The notes: generated by a model not told the origin, from the letters alone. A stretch of 6,143 nucleotides of DNA from an uncultured Roseburia sp. (GCA_905206195.1 CAJLGN010000096.1:1-6143); one strand, 5' to 3'. Positions 1-6,143 are shown, numbered from the stretch's first letter. Translations and numbers: made by a program.

Positions 1-770
1 GTCACCCTCAGGTTTTCAGTCTGAGGCGCACCTGCCGCACCGGTAAAATTGTACGGAACCAGTACATTCTGGCCGTTCGTAGCTGCTGTAGCATCCTGTC
101 CGTTGCCATTTCCATTTTTCCCTGTAATGGAGGTGATTCCGCCATAACCCAGACGAATACGGTCAAAGATCGCCTCCTTGGGATTCGAAATCGGAAGTGC
201 CTTCTGGCCGTACACCTCATCCTTGGTGGTCGGCAGTGTGACCTCATCGCTGTAATAGCGGTGCTCCTCGATATCTTTAAAGCTCAGCGAGTGCGTAATG
301 TCATAAGAGGTCTTGGTATCCTTCTCCATGAACGTCAGCTTCTGGTTTGTGCGATAGCCGGTAAATACTGTGCGCCCCGCATAATCCGTGTTGCCCTCAG
401 CATAAACCTGATCGCGCAACTTTTCAAGCTGCGTGAGAATCGTCTTGCGGTCGTCCATGGACAGCGGATCGTTGGAGCCGTACGTGCACTGTGTCCGGAT
501 GTCCTCCAGAATCTTTTGCATGTTCTTGATCGCCGTCTCCGTCACGTCCATCCAGGACTCGGCATCCGGAATATTGTTCTCATAATATTGATCGATCTCA
601 CTTAAGTTGCTGCGAAGCCGCAGCGCGCGAATCGCGATGACCGGGTTCTCGGAGGGTCGCTGAATCTTTTTCTGGGACGTCATCTGATTGTTCAGTTCGT
701 TGACATTGAGCTTGTTCCCATTGATGTTGATCGATGTGCTCTTCATCATCATGTTATTTGTGATACGCAT
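1..770 (-). CDS. flgL: Flagellar hook-associated protein 3 (FlgL), 5' part only
   Basis: FlgL is the second hook-filament junction protein. It sits between FlgK and the flagellin filament outside the cell and is exported by the flagellar type III apparatus. I translated 256 codons from ATG at 770; the frame is still open at base 1, so the C-terminus lies outside the window. It begins MRITNNMMMKSTSININGNK, followed by the flagellin-type N-terminal helix with RPSENPVIAIRALRLRS (residues 38-54) and ESWMDVTETAIKNMQKILED (71-90). DYAGRTVFTGYRTN at 129-142 matches the family's G-R-x-V-F-x-G-x-x-T turn between rod and outer domain. Residues about 215-235 are rich in Gly and Asn, as in a surface loop. 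Cys95 is unusual for an axial protein. The AGGAGG ribosome site at 779-784 is 8 nt from the ATG and overlaps the stop codon of the preceding flgK, so translation is probably coupled. The position after flgK separates it from flagellin. Confidence 0.93.
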   Translation of the reverse strand, partial: MRITNNMMMKSTSININGNKLNVNELNNQMTSQKKIQRPSENPVIAIRALRLRSNLSEIDQYYENNIPDAESWMDVTETAIKNMQKILEDIRTQCTYGSNDPLSMDDRKTILTQLEKLRDQVYAEGNTDYAGRTVFTGYRTNQKLTFMEKDTKTSYDITHSLSFKDIEEHRYYSDEVTLPTTKDEVYGQKALPISNPKEAIFDRIRLGYGGITSITGKNGNGNGQDATAATNGQNVLVPYNFTGAAGAPQTENLRV

Positions 771-778
771 CTATCCGT

Positions 779-784
779 CCTCCT
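779..784 (-). promoter_or_regulatory. Ribosome binding site of flgL, overlapping the upstream stop codon
   Basis: A perfect AGGAGG reads on the minus strand 8 nt before the flgL ATG at 770. The TAG stop of the upstream flgK (785-783) lies across its first bases. A ribosome ending flgK therefore covers the flgL entry site, which suggests coupled translation of the two junction proteins. Coupling is inferred; the overlap is seen directly. Confidence 0.85.
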
Positions 785-2645
785 ATACTCCGGTGTAAAG
801 TATCAATCTGTCATAAACCTCCGCCATGACGGAAATCATCTTGGAGGAGAGATTATAGGCATTTTGGAACTTGATCAGATCCAGCGCCTCCTCATCCTCA
901 TCGACACCCGATATCGACATCCTTTGGTTCTGAATTGTGGTCGAAATATTTTTATAATTCTGATCAAAAATCTTCGATTCCTGCGCGTCGATGGAAATAT
1001 CGGAAATCATACATTTTATGAAGCCGTCCGCAGTTCCGCCCCGGTAGAGAATCGTGCCGCTCTTAAGCTTCGCAAGCTCCTCGACCAACTCGTAAGCGTC
1101 CACGCCGCCCTTCCCGGTGATGTCCTTGGTCGTCGCGAGGCGTCTCGGATCTCGCAGAACGCCAGAAACGCAGATGTTCTGCGCCGTCAGCTTGTAATAG
1201 CTGTCCGCATTCGATCCATTTCCAGCATTGCCTGTCGTCAGATCCTTGCCGTCAAAAAGAAATTCCTTGCCACTGACGGTGTCTTTGCCAGTAAAGAATG
1301 CGTAGTCATCCGTCTTATTGCCATCCAGATCTTCGCCCTGCTTTAAAACATCATTGAACGCAGTTGCAAAAGCGCGGAGGAACTGATTCATCTGGGACAT
1401 ATAGTAAGGAATTCCCATGGAGTCGATCGACGTCCCAATAGAAACGCCTCTGCTATCCACCTTGTCCCGATCCTCCTGACTCATCGCAGCCTCAAGTTCG
1501 AAAGTGTAGGATTCAATCTCCTTCGTGTTATTGCCCTGGGCATCCTTCTTGTACTGCAGTGTAAAGGATTTATACCTGTACTCTCTGCCGTTGATCTTTA
1601 ACAAGCCCTCCTCCGGCATTGTCATCGATTCCATCGACGTCATGGACGGATTTATGACCGTGATGTGCGTGGCATCCACAACATCGGCTGTGCCGGTAAA
1701 ATTGTCCCCGTTGTTACCGTCACGGATGTCAAACAATGCTTTTAAAGATCCGGACATGGAACTCGCACCGGCGTTAAAAGTATTTCCTGTTTTCGCCCAC
1801 TTTATGTCGTACAGACCATCCGCGTCCGACTGATTCACACGCACGTCGCGCACTCTGCACTCCAACGCATTGTACTGATCCGTGTCCACGAGAACCTGAC
1901 CTCCTATTTTTACGGTGTAGTACGTCGCCCCCGTGGGCATATCCGGGTTCTTGTCGTCCTTCACCATGACCTCTGAGACCTCGGTCGGCACAATCGCTGA
2001 CAACTCATCGATCAAAAGCGCCCTCTGGTCGCGCAGCTCGTTGGCATATCCCCCCTGCACCTCAATGACATTGCTCTGCTTGTTGAGAGATACAATCTTT
2101 TCCGCGCTCGCGTTGATGTTCATAGTGGTGGCCTTGATCTCGTCATTCGCACTCTTTTGGATCTCGGTCAACCCGGACGCCACACTGTTGAAGTAAGTTG
2201 CAAGGTTCTGCGCACCCCCGATGAACTGCTCCCGGACATGGACATCCCCGGCGTTGTTCTTCAACGTGTCCAGCTGGGCAAACATCGTATTCAGGATCGT
2301 CGTAAATCCCTTCATCGACTCACCATCATCAAGGTAATAATTCTCAATCTGGCTCAGATAGTTCATCCTCGTATCATAAAGTCCCACCGAGGACTGATTA
2401 TACCAGTACTTCGTGTCGTAGTACTCGTTCCTAATCTGCTTGATAGATGTGGTCGTGACACCAGTCCCCACGCTTCCATATCTGGAGTACACGCGAAGTG
2501 CATCGGAAGCGACGCGGTTGGCCTGCTGCCTTGTGTAACCCTTTGTCTGCACATTTGATATATTGTTCGCAGTCGTATTCAGGGCGACCTGATACGCGTT
2601 CATCCCCGACGTCGCGATTGTCAATCCAAAAAATGTAGATGGCAT
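783..2645 (-). CDS. flgK: Flagellar hook-associated protein 1 (FlgK), second tandem copy
   Basis: Predicted junction protein joining hook to filament, exported and assembled outside the cell; 620 aa. The N-terminal rod helix has ALNTTANNISNVQTKGYTRQQ-type residues at 21-41, the axial-protein signature. GYANELRDQRALLIDELSAI at 199-218 matches the FlgK motif N-[DE]-L-x-D-Q-R-x-x-L-x-x-[EQ]-L. SGSLKALFDIRDG (298-310) and the helix MSQMNQFLRAFATAFNDVL (416-434) are also typical. The C-terminal coil has GVDEDEEALDLIKFQNAYN (580-598) and ends near YDRLILYTGV. Between 311 and about 405 lies a beta-rich insert. C263, C492 and C545 are present. It starts at ATG 2645 with GAGG at 2655-2658, 9 nt away. 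It follows another flgK after 44 bp and precedes flgL by 12 bp. Its internal motifs look somewhat closer to textbook FlgK than those of the first copy. FlgE or FlgL is unlikely given the two-ended FlgK motifs. Confidence 0.93.
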   Translation of the reverse strand: MPSTFFGLTIATSGMNAYQVALNTTANNISNVQTKGYTRQQANRVASDALRVYSRYGSVGTGVTTTSIKQIRNEYYDTKYWYNQSSVGLYDTRMNYLSQIENYYLDDGESMKGFTTILNTMFAQLDTLKNNAGDVHVREQFIGGAQNLATYFNSVASGLTEIQKSANDEIKATTMNINASAEKIVSLNKQSNVIEVQGGYANELRDQRALLIDELSAIVPTEVSEVMVKDDKNPDMPTGATYYTVKIGGQVLVDTDQYNALECRVRDVRVNQSDADGLYDIKWAKTGNTFNAGASSMSGSLKALFDIRDGNNGDNFTGTADVVDATHITVINPSMTSMESMTMPEEGLLKINGREYRYKSFTLQYKKDAQGNNTKEIESYTFELEAAMSQEDRDKVDSRGVSIGTSIDSMGIPYYMSQMNQFLRAFATAFNDVLKQGEDLDGNKTDDYAFFTGKDTVSGKEFLFDGKDLTTGNAGNGSNADSYYKLTAQNICVSGVLRDPRRLATTKDITGKGGVDAYELVEELAKLKSGTILYRGGTADGFIKCMISDISIDAQESKIFDQNYKNISTTIQNQRMSISGVDEDEEALDLIKFQNAYNLSSKMISVMAEVYDRLILYTGV

Positions 2646-2689
2646 ATATAAACACCTCTTTCTGATTTATTTGTATCTCATCCCGCGCC

Positions 2690-4468
2690 TTATCCCATCT
2701 GCGTCAGCAGATGCTCGATCATCTCGTCGACCACATTGATAAAACGGCTGGATGCATTGTAGGCATTCTGATACTTGATCATGTAGGTCAGCTCTTCATC
2801 CGCAGACACACCGATGACCTGCTGCCTCTGATTATCGATGGACGCCACCGCCCCCGAGAGACTTGTCGCAGTAGATCCGTAAATCTCTGCAAAAATCGCG
2901 GCTTCCCCCGCCATCTCTTGATAGTATTCCTTAAAGCTGCAAGGTTTGAGGTTATTCGGATTCAGACTCATCCGATCCTCCTCCCACACCTTCACCAGCC
3001 GCTCCGCAAGGGCCCAGTCGGGAGTTCCATTCTGCATCAGATGCGGAAGCCTCGCCTGATCTGCAATCAATTCGCTGTTGACACTCAGACTCTGCAAGGT
3101 GTACTGCTTGGTATCGTCCGCGGGATCCTCCTCGTTGTAGATGTAAATCTCTCCGGTCTTCTGAACACCCTGAGCGTCTGTATATTGGTACGTTGCCTTG
3201 GTGTAGCGCTCCGTCCCCACTCTGCTAAACAGCTCCTGCGGCGGCAGCTGTCCATCCTGTCCGACTGCGCATTTCTCCGCGTCCAAAATCTTTGTGCCCT
3301 GCTGAAGTGTATAGTTCGATCCATCCGGCAGCGTCACATCAAACGTGGTCGCTCCAGCGCCCCCCGCCATAGCAATGAAATCTTTCGCCTCTATATTGGG
3401 AGCCAGCAGATCATTGATCGCCGTCACAATCCCGTGGATCATCTGATCCAGCTCGGCCTCCGCTTTGAGCATCACGGACATCCCCGTCGTGTCATTGAAG
3501 GTCTTTTTATCCAGACCCTCCACGTCAGTATAATTTGCCACGTGATCTCCGCGCGCCAAAATGAGCGCTTTCAGCTTACCTGCATCATTCTGATTCTCCG
3601 CGGAGATATCGTGCTTGAAGTTAAATACATTCACGTACTTCCCACGCTCGACATCGGACAGATGCCCCCAGTACGGTGTGATAAACCCTGTCACCTTATC
3701 GGTCTTCTTCTCCATCTTGTAGAATCTGGCCTCATCGACAAACTCCGTCCCCTCCAGGCTCACCCGCACACTTCCATCGACCATCTCTTTGTAAGAGATA
3801 TCCGCGAGGCCCGACAGTTCATCCAGCGCGTAGTCTCTCGCATCCCGAAGCGTCATGGCGGTCTCAATATCGGCCGCCTCCACCTTCTGAATCTCCAAAT
3901 TCAACTCGTGGATCGTCTTTCCCAGCTCGTTAATCCGATCGATATCATCAGATATCTGAACATTGATATTGTACTGGAAGCTCTGCAGTCCCTTGTAGAC
4001 AGAATCAGCTCTCCCCAAAAACAGCTGCGCCTTCTGAATCACCAGATTGCGGTTTACACTGTCATCTGGAGCTTTCGCAAGCTCCTGAAAGGAAACCCAG
4101 AAATCCTCGAGCGCCTGCTGATACGCGACGCCCTCCATCTCCTGATAATAGGTCTCCACCTCAAGCGCCGCCTCGTGGGTCGCTCCGTAGAAAGCCTGGC
4201 GCGACGTTCCTGTGCGGTAAGATCTATCCAGAAATATATCTCTCGTGTGAACAACATCACCGATCGTCACGCCAAGCCCGGACTGCTGCTTGCTGATCGA
4301 CGCCGTCGTGTTGAAGGTCGTGTAATCGCGGTCTGCAAACAGCACCTGCTGCCGCACATATCCGGCGGTGTCCACATTCGCAAGGTTATTTGCGGTAGCG
4401 TTCAGCGCGTGCTGGCTGTTCTGCAAACCAGACACACCGATAAATAATGTTCCAAAACCATTTGCCAT
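2690..4468 (-). CDS. flgK: Flagellar hook-associated protein 1 (FlgK), first tandem copy
   Basis: Predicted hook-filament junction protein; 592 aa, within the usual FlgK size range. The N-terminal rod helix carries ALNATANNLANVDTAGYVRQ at 21-40. A long helical region follows (about 90-215), ending in TLRDARDYALDELSG (206-220), which corresponds to the family's L-x-D-x-R-D-x-x-L-x-E-L motif. KLKALILARGD is at 298-308 and the helix LKAEAELDQMIHGIVTAINDL at 334-354. A beta-rich insert occupies about 372-448. The C-terminal coil is highly canonical: SIDNQRQQVIGVSADEEL at 543-560, then MIKYQNAYNASSRFINVVDEM at 563-583. C400 and C510 are present. It starts at ATG 4468 with GGGAGG at 4477-4482, 8 nt upstream; flgN ends 21 bp before it and a second flgK follows. 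The two copies share the end motifs but differ through the middle, so this is an old duplication or acquisition, not a recent copy. Which copy supplies the classical HAP1 role cannot be told from sequence. Confidence 0.93.
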   Translation of the reverse strand: MANGFGTLFIGVSGLQNSQHALNATANNLANVDTAGYVRQQVLFADRDYTTFNTTASISKQQSGLGVTIGDVVHTRDIFLDRSYRTGTSRQAFYGATHEAALEVETYYQEMEGVAYQQALEDFWVSFQELAKAPDDSVNRNLVIQKAQLFLGRADSVYKGLQSFQYNINVQISDDIDRINELGKTIHELNLEIQKVEAADIETAMTLRDARDYALDELSGLADISYKEMVDGSVRVSLEGTEFVDEARFYKMEKKTDKVTGFITPYWGHLSDVERGKYVNVFNFKHDISAENQNDAGKLKALILARGDHVANYTDVEGLDKKTFNDTTGMSVMLKAEAELDQMIHGIVTAINDLLAPNIEAKDFIAMAGGAGATTFDVTLPDGSNYTLQQGTKILDAEKCAVGQDGQLPPQELFSRVGTERYTKATYQYTDAQGVQKTGEIYIYNEEDPADDTKQYTLQSLSVNSELIADQARLPHLMQNGTPDWALAERLVKVWEEDRMSLNPNNLKPCSFKEYYQEMAGEAAIFAEIYGSTATSLSGAVASIDNQRQQVIGVSADEELTYMIKYQNAYNASSRFINVVDEMIEHLLTQMG

Positions 4469-4489
4469 GGTAAATTCCTCCCTAGTTTT

Positions 4490-5002
4490 TTATTGCTTGG
4501 CATCAAAGCCGCTGCCGCCAAGCAGGTCGCCTGTGTTGTAGGCATTCCTGTCATAATTGGCAGTCTCCGGCGCCTGACGCATACTGCGAAGCAGCGTAAG
4601 GTCAAAATCCACCATTTCCAATGCCTGTTTCAGCAGGGCTTCATTCTGCCGGTTCAATATCTGCATCTGCGTGCCCACTTCCAAAAGCCTGTCTCGGCGC
4701 TCTGTCAGCTTCTGCTGCTCTCCGGGCTGATTCTCCAGATATCCGATCATCTTGTTGATCGTCAACTCACCGGTCTCCTTGCCGAGCACAGTCGCCATAT
4801 CATTCAGCACGCGGGCTCTCCTGTTCGAGAGATTCAGCAAGCTACTGGCCGCGTCCTGCTCCTGGGATGTAACTCTGCCAAGCGCCTCGATATCCGCTTT
4901 GATCACCGCATCCCGCTTCACATCACTCAGCTCGATCAATGCCACGTACTGTTTCTCTTCCTCTTCTAAGACTTCCAAAAGCTCTTCCATCAAACTAGCC
5001 AC
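4490..5002 (-). CDS. flgN: Flagellar export chaperone FlgN, GTG start
   Basis: Cytoplasmic chaperone that binds the C-terminal helices of FlgK and FlgL, prevents premature assembly and brings them to the export gate. The protein is 170 aa, slightly longer than many FlgN proteins, and almost entirely helical: an acidic start (MEELLEVLEEEEKQYVALIE at 5-24), a central run rich in charged residues and Gln, and a C-terminal helix NEALLKQALEMVDFDLTLLR (120-139). A loose tail follows with YDRNAYNTGDLLGG (150-163), a pattern often seen at FlgN ends. I chose GTG at 5002 because GAGGG (5009-5013) is 6 nt away and an in-frame TGA lies three codons upstream of the GTG. ATG at 4990 would be 18 nt from that site. 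Position between flgM and flgK strongly supports the call, since FlgN sequences are poorly conserved. Confidence 0.88.
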   Translation of the reverse strand: MASLMEELLEVLEEEEKQYVALIELSDVKRDAVIKADIEALGRVTSQEQDAASSLLNLSNRRARVLNDMATVLGKETGELTINKMIGYLENQPGEQQKLTERRDRLLEVGTQMQILNRQNEALLKQALEMVDFDLTLLRSMRQAPETANYDRNAYNTGDLLGGSGFDAKQ

Positions 5003-5008
5003 AGTCAG

Positions 5009-5013
5009 CCCTC
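5009..5013 (-). promoter_or_regulatory. Ribosome binding site that decides the GTG start of flgN
   Basis: GTGAGGG on the minus strand places GAGGG 6 nt before GTG 5002 but 18 nt before the next in-frame ATG (4990). This favours the GTG start. The match to the anti-Shine-Dalgarno sequence is weaker than the sites of flgM, flgK1 and flgL in this operon. Confidence 0.65.
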
Positions 5014-5066
5014 ACTTTTTCCATATCATTCTTCTCCAAACCGGTAAATCACGGCGCAGCGTGTGT

Positions 5067-5348
5067 CTACAGGGTAAAGGAATTGTATCTCTCGAGCAAT
5101 TTTGCCGCAAAGTCATCCACGCTCACGTCGTAACTGCCGCCCTTCACCTTCGCTGCAAGCTCTGCAATCTTCTCCTGTCTGATGTCCGGAGCTTCCGCCA
5201 CCGCCTGCTTCGCAATCTGATAATCGCGCCCGAAGGAAGATATCTGCACCTCATCGCGGGCAATTCCCGCCTTTTCTCTGCAGGAAGACCCAGCGAGCTT
5301 ATCCGTCTTATAAATCTGTGCCACCTGGCTATAAGCTTCTATACGCAT
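5067..5348 (-). CDS. flgM: Anti-sigma-28 factor FlgM
   Basis: FlgM binds the flagellar sigma factor (SigD/FliA) in the cytoplasm and blocks late flagellar transcription until it is exported through the finished hook. It has 93 aa, the usual size. The N-terminal half (MRIEAYSQVAQIYKTDK) is presumably disordered and carries the export signal. The C-terminal half holds the sigma-binding region: DEVQISSFGRDYQIAKQAVA (32-51), then PDIRQEKIAELAAKVKGGSY (54-73) and VDDFAAKLLE (77-86). These match the family pattern D-x-V-x-I-S, then A-x-[DE]-[IV]-R-x-x-[KR]-[IV], then a G-x-Y-x-V-x-x-x-x-[IVF]-A-x-[KR]-[IL]-L end. Start ATG 5348 has AAAGGAG at 5357-5363, 8 nt away. It is first in the operon, directly behind a sigma-28-type promoter, so FlgM probably limits its own expression. 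One cysteine (C23) lies in the flexible part. Confidence 0.95.
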   Translation of the reverse strand: MRIEAYSQVAQIYKTDKLAGSSCREKAGIARDEVQISSFGRDYQIAKQAVAEAPDIRQEKIAELAAKVKGGSYDVSVDDFAAKLLERYNSFTL

Positions 5349-5368
5349 AATGGCATCTCCTTTCTTTC

Positions 5369-5386
5369 CTAAAAATGACTTTCTAG
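5369..5386 (-). promoter_or_regulatory. Small AU-rich hairpin in the flgM leader
   Basis: CTAGAAA and TTTTTAG can pair on the transcript around a GTCA loop, giving 7 pairs including one G-U. The hairpin would sit at or near the predicted 5' end of the mRNA and 5 nt upstream of the AAAGGAG ribosome site. It could protect the 5' end or influence ribosome access, but it is weak and rich in A-U pairs, so it may be incidental. Confidence 0.3.
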
Positions 5387-5391
5387 TTTTT

Positions 5392-5418
5392 ATATCGGAT
5401 GGTTTGACATTTTCCTTA
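5392..5418 (-). promoter_or_regulatory. Sigma-28 (SigD/FliA) type promoter of the flgM operon
   Basis: On the minus strand TAAG (5418-5415) is followed by exactly 15 nt and then TCCGATAT (5399-5392). The Gram-positive sigma-D consensus as I know it is TAAA-N15-GCCGATAT, so this is a match with one mismatch in each element and ideal spacing. Transcription should begin near 5385, giving a leader of about 35-40 nt before flgM. It lies just past the terminator of the chemoreceptor gene. This makes flgM-flgN-flgK-flgK-flgL a late (class III) operon whose own first product inhibits the sigma factor that transcribes it. Confidence 0.8.
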
Positions 5419-5428
5419 GCGGAATTTC

Positions 5429-5488
5429 AAAAAGAGGGCGCCCCAAAGGTGAAATCCAAACGATTCATCCCCTCTGAGACACCCTCTT
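5429..5488 (-). terminator. Intrinsic terminator of the chemoreceptor gene
   Basis: On the minus strand AAGAGGGTG (5488-5480) pairs with CGCCCTCTT (5440-5432), 9 pairs with one G-U. The pairing can continue inward through TCTC against GGGG and a few more bases, giving a long imperfect hairpin, followed by a five-T run (5433-5429) that includes the last two stem bases. It begins 34 nt after the TAG of the chemoreceptor gene. On the plus strand the stem is not followed by a clean T-run, so it should act in the minus direction only. Confidence 0.8.
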
Positions 5489-5522
5489 AAATTTTACTCT
5501 AAAATCTAAATAAAATGCGCTT

Positions 5523-6143
5523 CTAATATCTGAATTTGCTAATCAAATCCTTCAGATGCTCCGCCTGACCGCCCATCTCCTGACTTGCCGCCGCACATTC
5601 CTGTGAGGTTGCAGAGTTCGTCTGTACCACGTCGTTGATGTGCTCCACATCATCGTTGATCTTGGAGATCGATTCCACCTGAGCCTCCAGCACCTCTGCG
5701 ATACCGTTCACCTCCGCGGTTACCTCCTTCGCGTTGGTCGCTGCACTCTCCAGCTTCTGAGCCGTCTCACCCGCGATGATCATGCCGTTCTCCACAGCTC
5801 TCTTGGAGGTCTCAATCAGCGAGGTGGATTCTTTTGCCGCCTCCGCGCTCTGCGCCGCAAGCAGTGAAACCTGATCCGCCACAACCGCAAAACCTTTTCC
5901 CGCCTCGCCGGCTCTCGCAGCCTCGATCGACGCATTCAGCGCCAGCAGATTGGTCTGTGATGCAATCTCGTTGATCGTCGCGATAATCTTGCTGATCTCC
6001 CGGGAGGATTCCTCGATCTCCCGCATGGACTCCACCATCTCGTGCATCTTTTTATTACCGTCCAGAATGGTCTCAGCCGCGCCCTCAACCTTCCTGCTGA
6101 TCCTCTTCGTTTCCCCGGCATTCTGCGCCCCGCGCCCGGATAC
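5523..6143 (-). CDS. Methyl-accepting chemotaxis protein, C-terminal signalling domain (partial)
   Basis: The last 206 codons of a chemoreceptor; the frame stays open to the right edge, so the sensor, any membrane segments and any HAMP domain are outside the window. The fragment is the cytoplasmic four-helix hairpin that binds CheA and CheW. The tip [18 protein letters not shown] then [19 protein letters not shown] runs from about 53 to 89 of the fragment and is near-perfect. After it comes [18 protein letters not shown] (89-106), where most receptors have an [E]-V-[R] triplet; here it is Q-V-S. The returning helix carries a likely methylation site around Q181-E182 ([10 protein letters not shown]). 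The protein ends [10 protein letters not shown] with no NWETF-type CheR tether. The ligand cannot be inferred. The internal ATG at 6047 is not the start, because coding similarity continues upstream of it. It is a separate unit from the flgM operon, divided by a terminator and a promoter. Confidence 0.93.
   Translation of the reverse strand, partial: VSGRGAQNAGETKRISRKVEGAAETILDGNKKMHEMVESMREIEESSREISKIIATINEIASQTNLLALNASIEAARAGEAGKGFAVVADQVSLLAAQSAEAAKESTSLIETSKRAVENGMIIAGETAQKLESAATNAKEVTAEVNGIAEVLEAQVESISKINDDVEHINDVVQTNSATSQECAAASQEMGGQAEHLKDLISKFRY

Noticed and set aside
864..1346. Plus-strand open frame of 160 codons opposite the second flgK
   Set aside because: Same register effect as above; the region is explained by the conserved C-terminal half of FlgK on the minus strand.
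2646..2689. Search for a second promoter or terminator between the two flgK genes
   Set aside because: The 44 bp hold only an A-rich leader and a ribosome site; no promoter pair or stem with a T-run is visible.
2711..4447. Long plus-strand open frame of 578 codons opposite the first flgK
   Set aside because: It is in codon register with flgK on the other strand, where stops arise only from TTA, CTA or TCA codons in flgK. These are avoided by the codon bias of this genome, so a long antisense frame is expected. It has no recognisable motifs, and the flgK motifs explain the region fully.
5003..5066. Possible hairpin CACG/CGTG in the flgM-flgN gap
   Set aside because: Only four pairs with a six-base loop and no T-run, so it does not support a terminator inside the operon.
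4752..5372. Plus-strand open frame of 206 codons crossing flgN and flgM
   Set aside because: It runs against two well-supported genes and through their control region, begins at a TTG without a ribosome site, and its protein has no family pattern that I recognise.
5404..5409. TTGACA on the plus strand resembling a sigma-A -35 box
   Set aside because: No TATAAT-like -10 lies 16-18 bp downstream on that strand, and every gene in the window is on the minus strand.
5936..6121. Alternative minus-strand frame of 61 codons within the chemoreceptor
   Set aside because: It overlaps in another frame the highly conserved receptor hairpin, which is open through to the window edge.

Overview
This window is a late flagellar operon, read entirely from the minus strand. 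It most likely comes from a motile clostridial Firmicute of the Lachnospiraceae type. The support is FlgM opening with MRIEAYSQVAQIYKTDK, a chemoreceptor signalling tip of the style I associate with that family, strong AGGAGG-like ribosome sites, and the order flgM-flgN-flgK-flgL. Base composition looks close to balanced. The family assignment comes from memory of these families, not from a search.

Layout in the direction of transcription (right to left). (1) 6143-5523: the last 206 codons of a methyl-accepting chemotaxis protein whose start lies beyond the right edge. (2) 5488-5429: an intrinsic terminator for that gene. (3) 5418-5392: a close match to a sigma-28 (SigD/FliA) promoter, about 10 bp past the terminator T-tract. 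(4) flgM, anti-sigma-28 factor. (5) flgN, export chaperone, starting at GTG. (6) A first flgK (592 aa). (7) A second, divergent flgK (620 aa). (8) flgL, its first 256 codons, running off the left edge. Gaps between the operon genes are 64, 21, 44 and 12 bp with no terminator-like hairpin, so flgM to flgL is probably one transcript.

The genes form one assembly module. FlgM holds sigma-28 inactive until the hook is finished and FlgM is exported. FlgN keeps FlgK and FlgL unfolded and delivers them to the export gate. FlgK and FlgL then build the hook-filament junction. Because the operon appears to be driven by sigma-28 itself, FlgM would feed back negatively on its own synthesis. The chemoreceptor is a separate unit with its own terminator.

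The most unusual point is the pair of adjacent, strongly diverged FlgK proteins. Both keep the conserved terminal helices of the family, but their beta-rich middle inserts appear to sit at different places in the protein. This suggests a junction with two kinds of FlgK layer, or two specialised versions. I see no mobile element, CRISPR array, RNA gene or clearly foreign segment, and no gene-free stretch longer than 300 bp; the longest gap is the 174 bp between the chemoreceptor and flgM.
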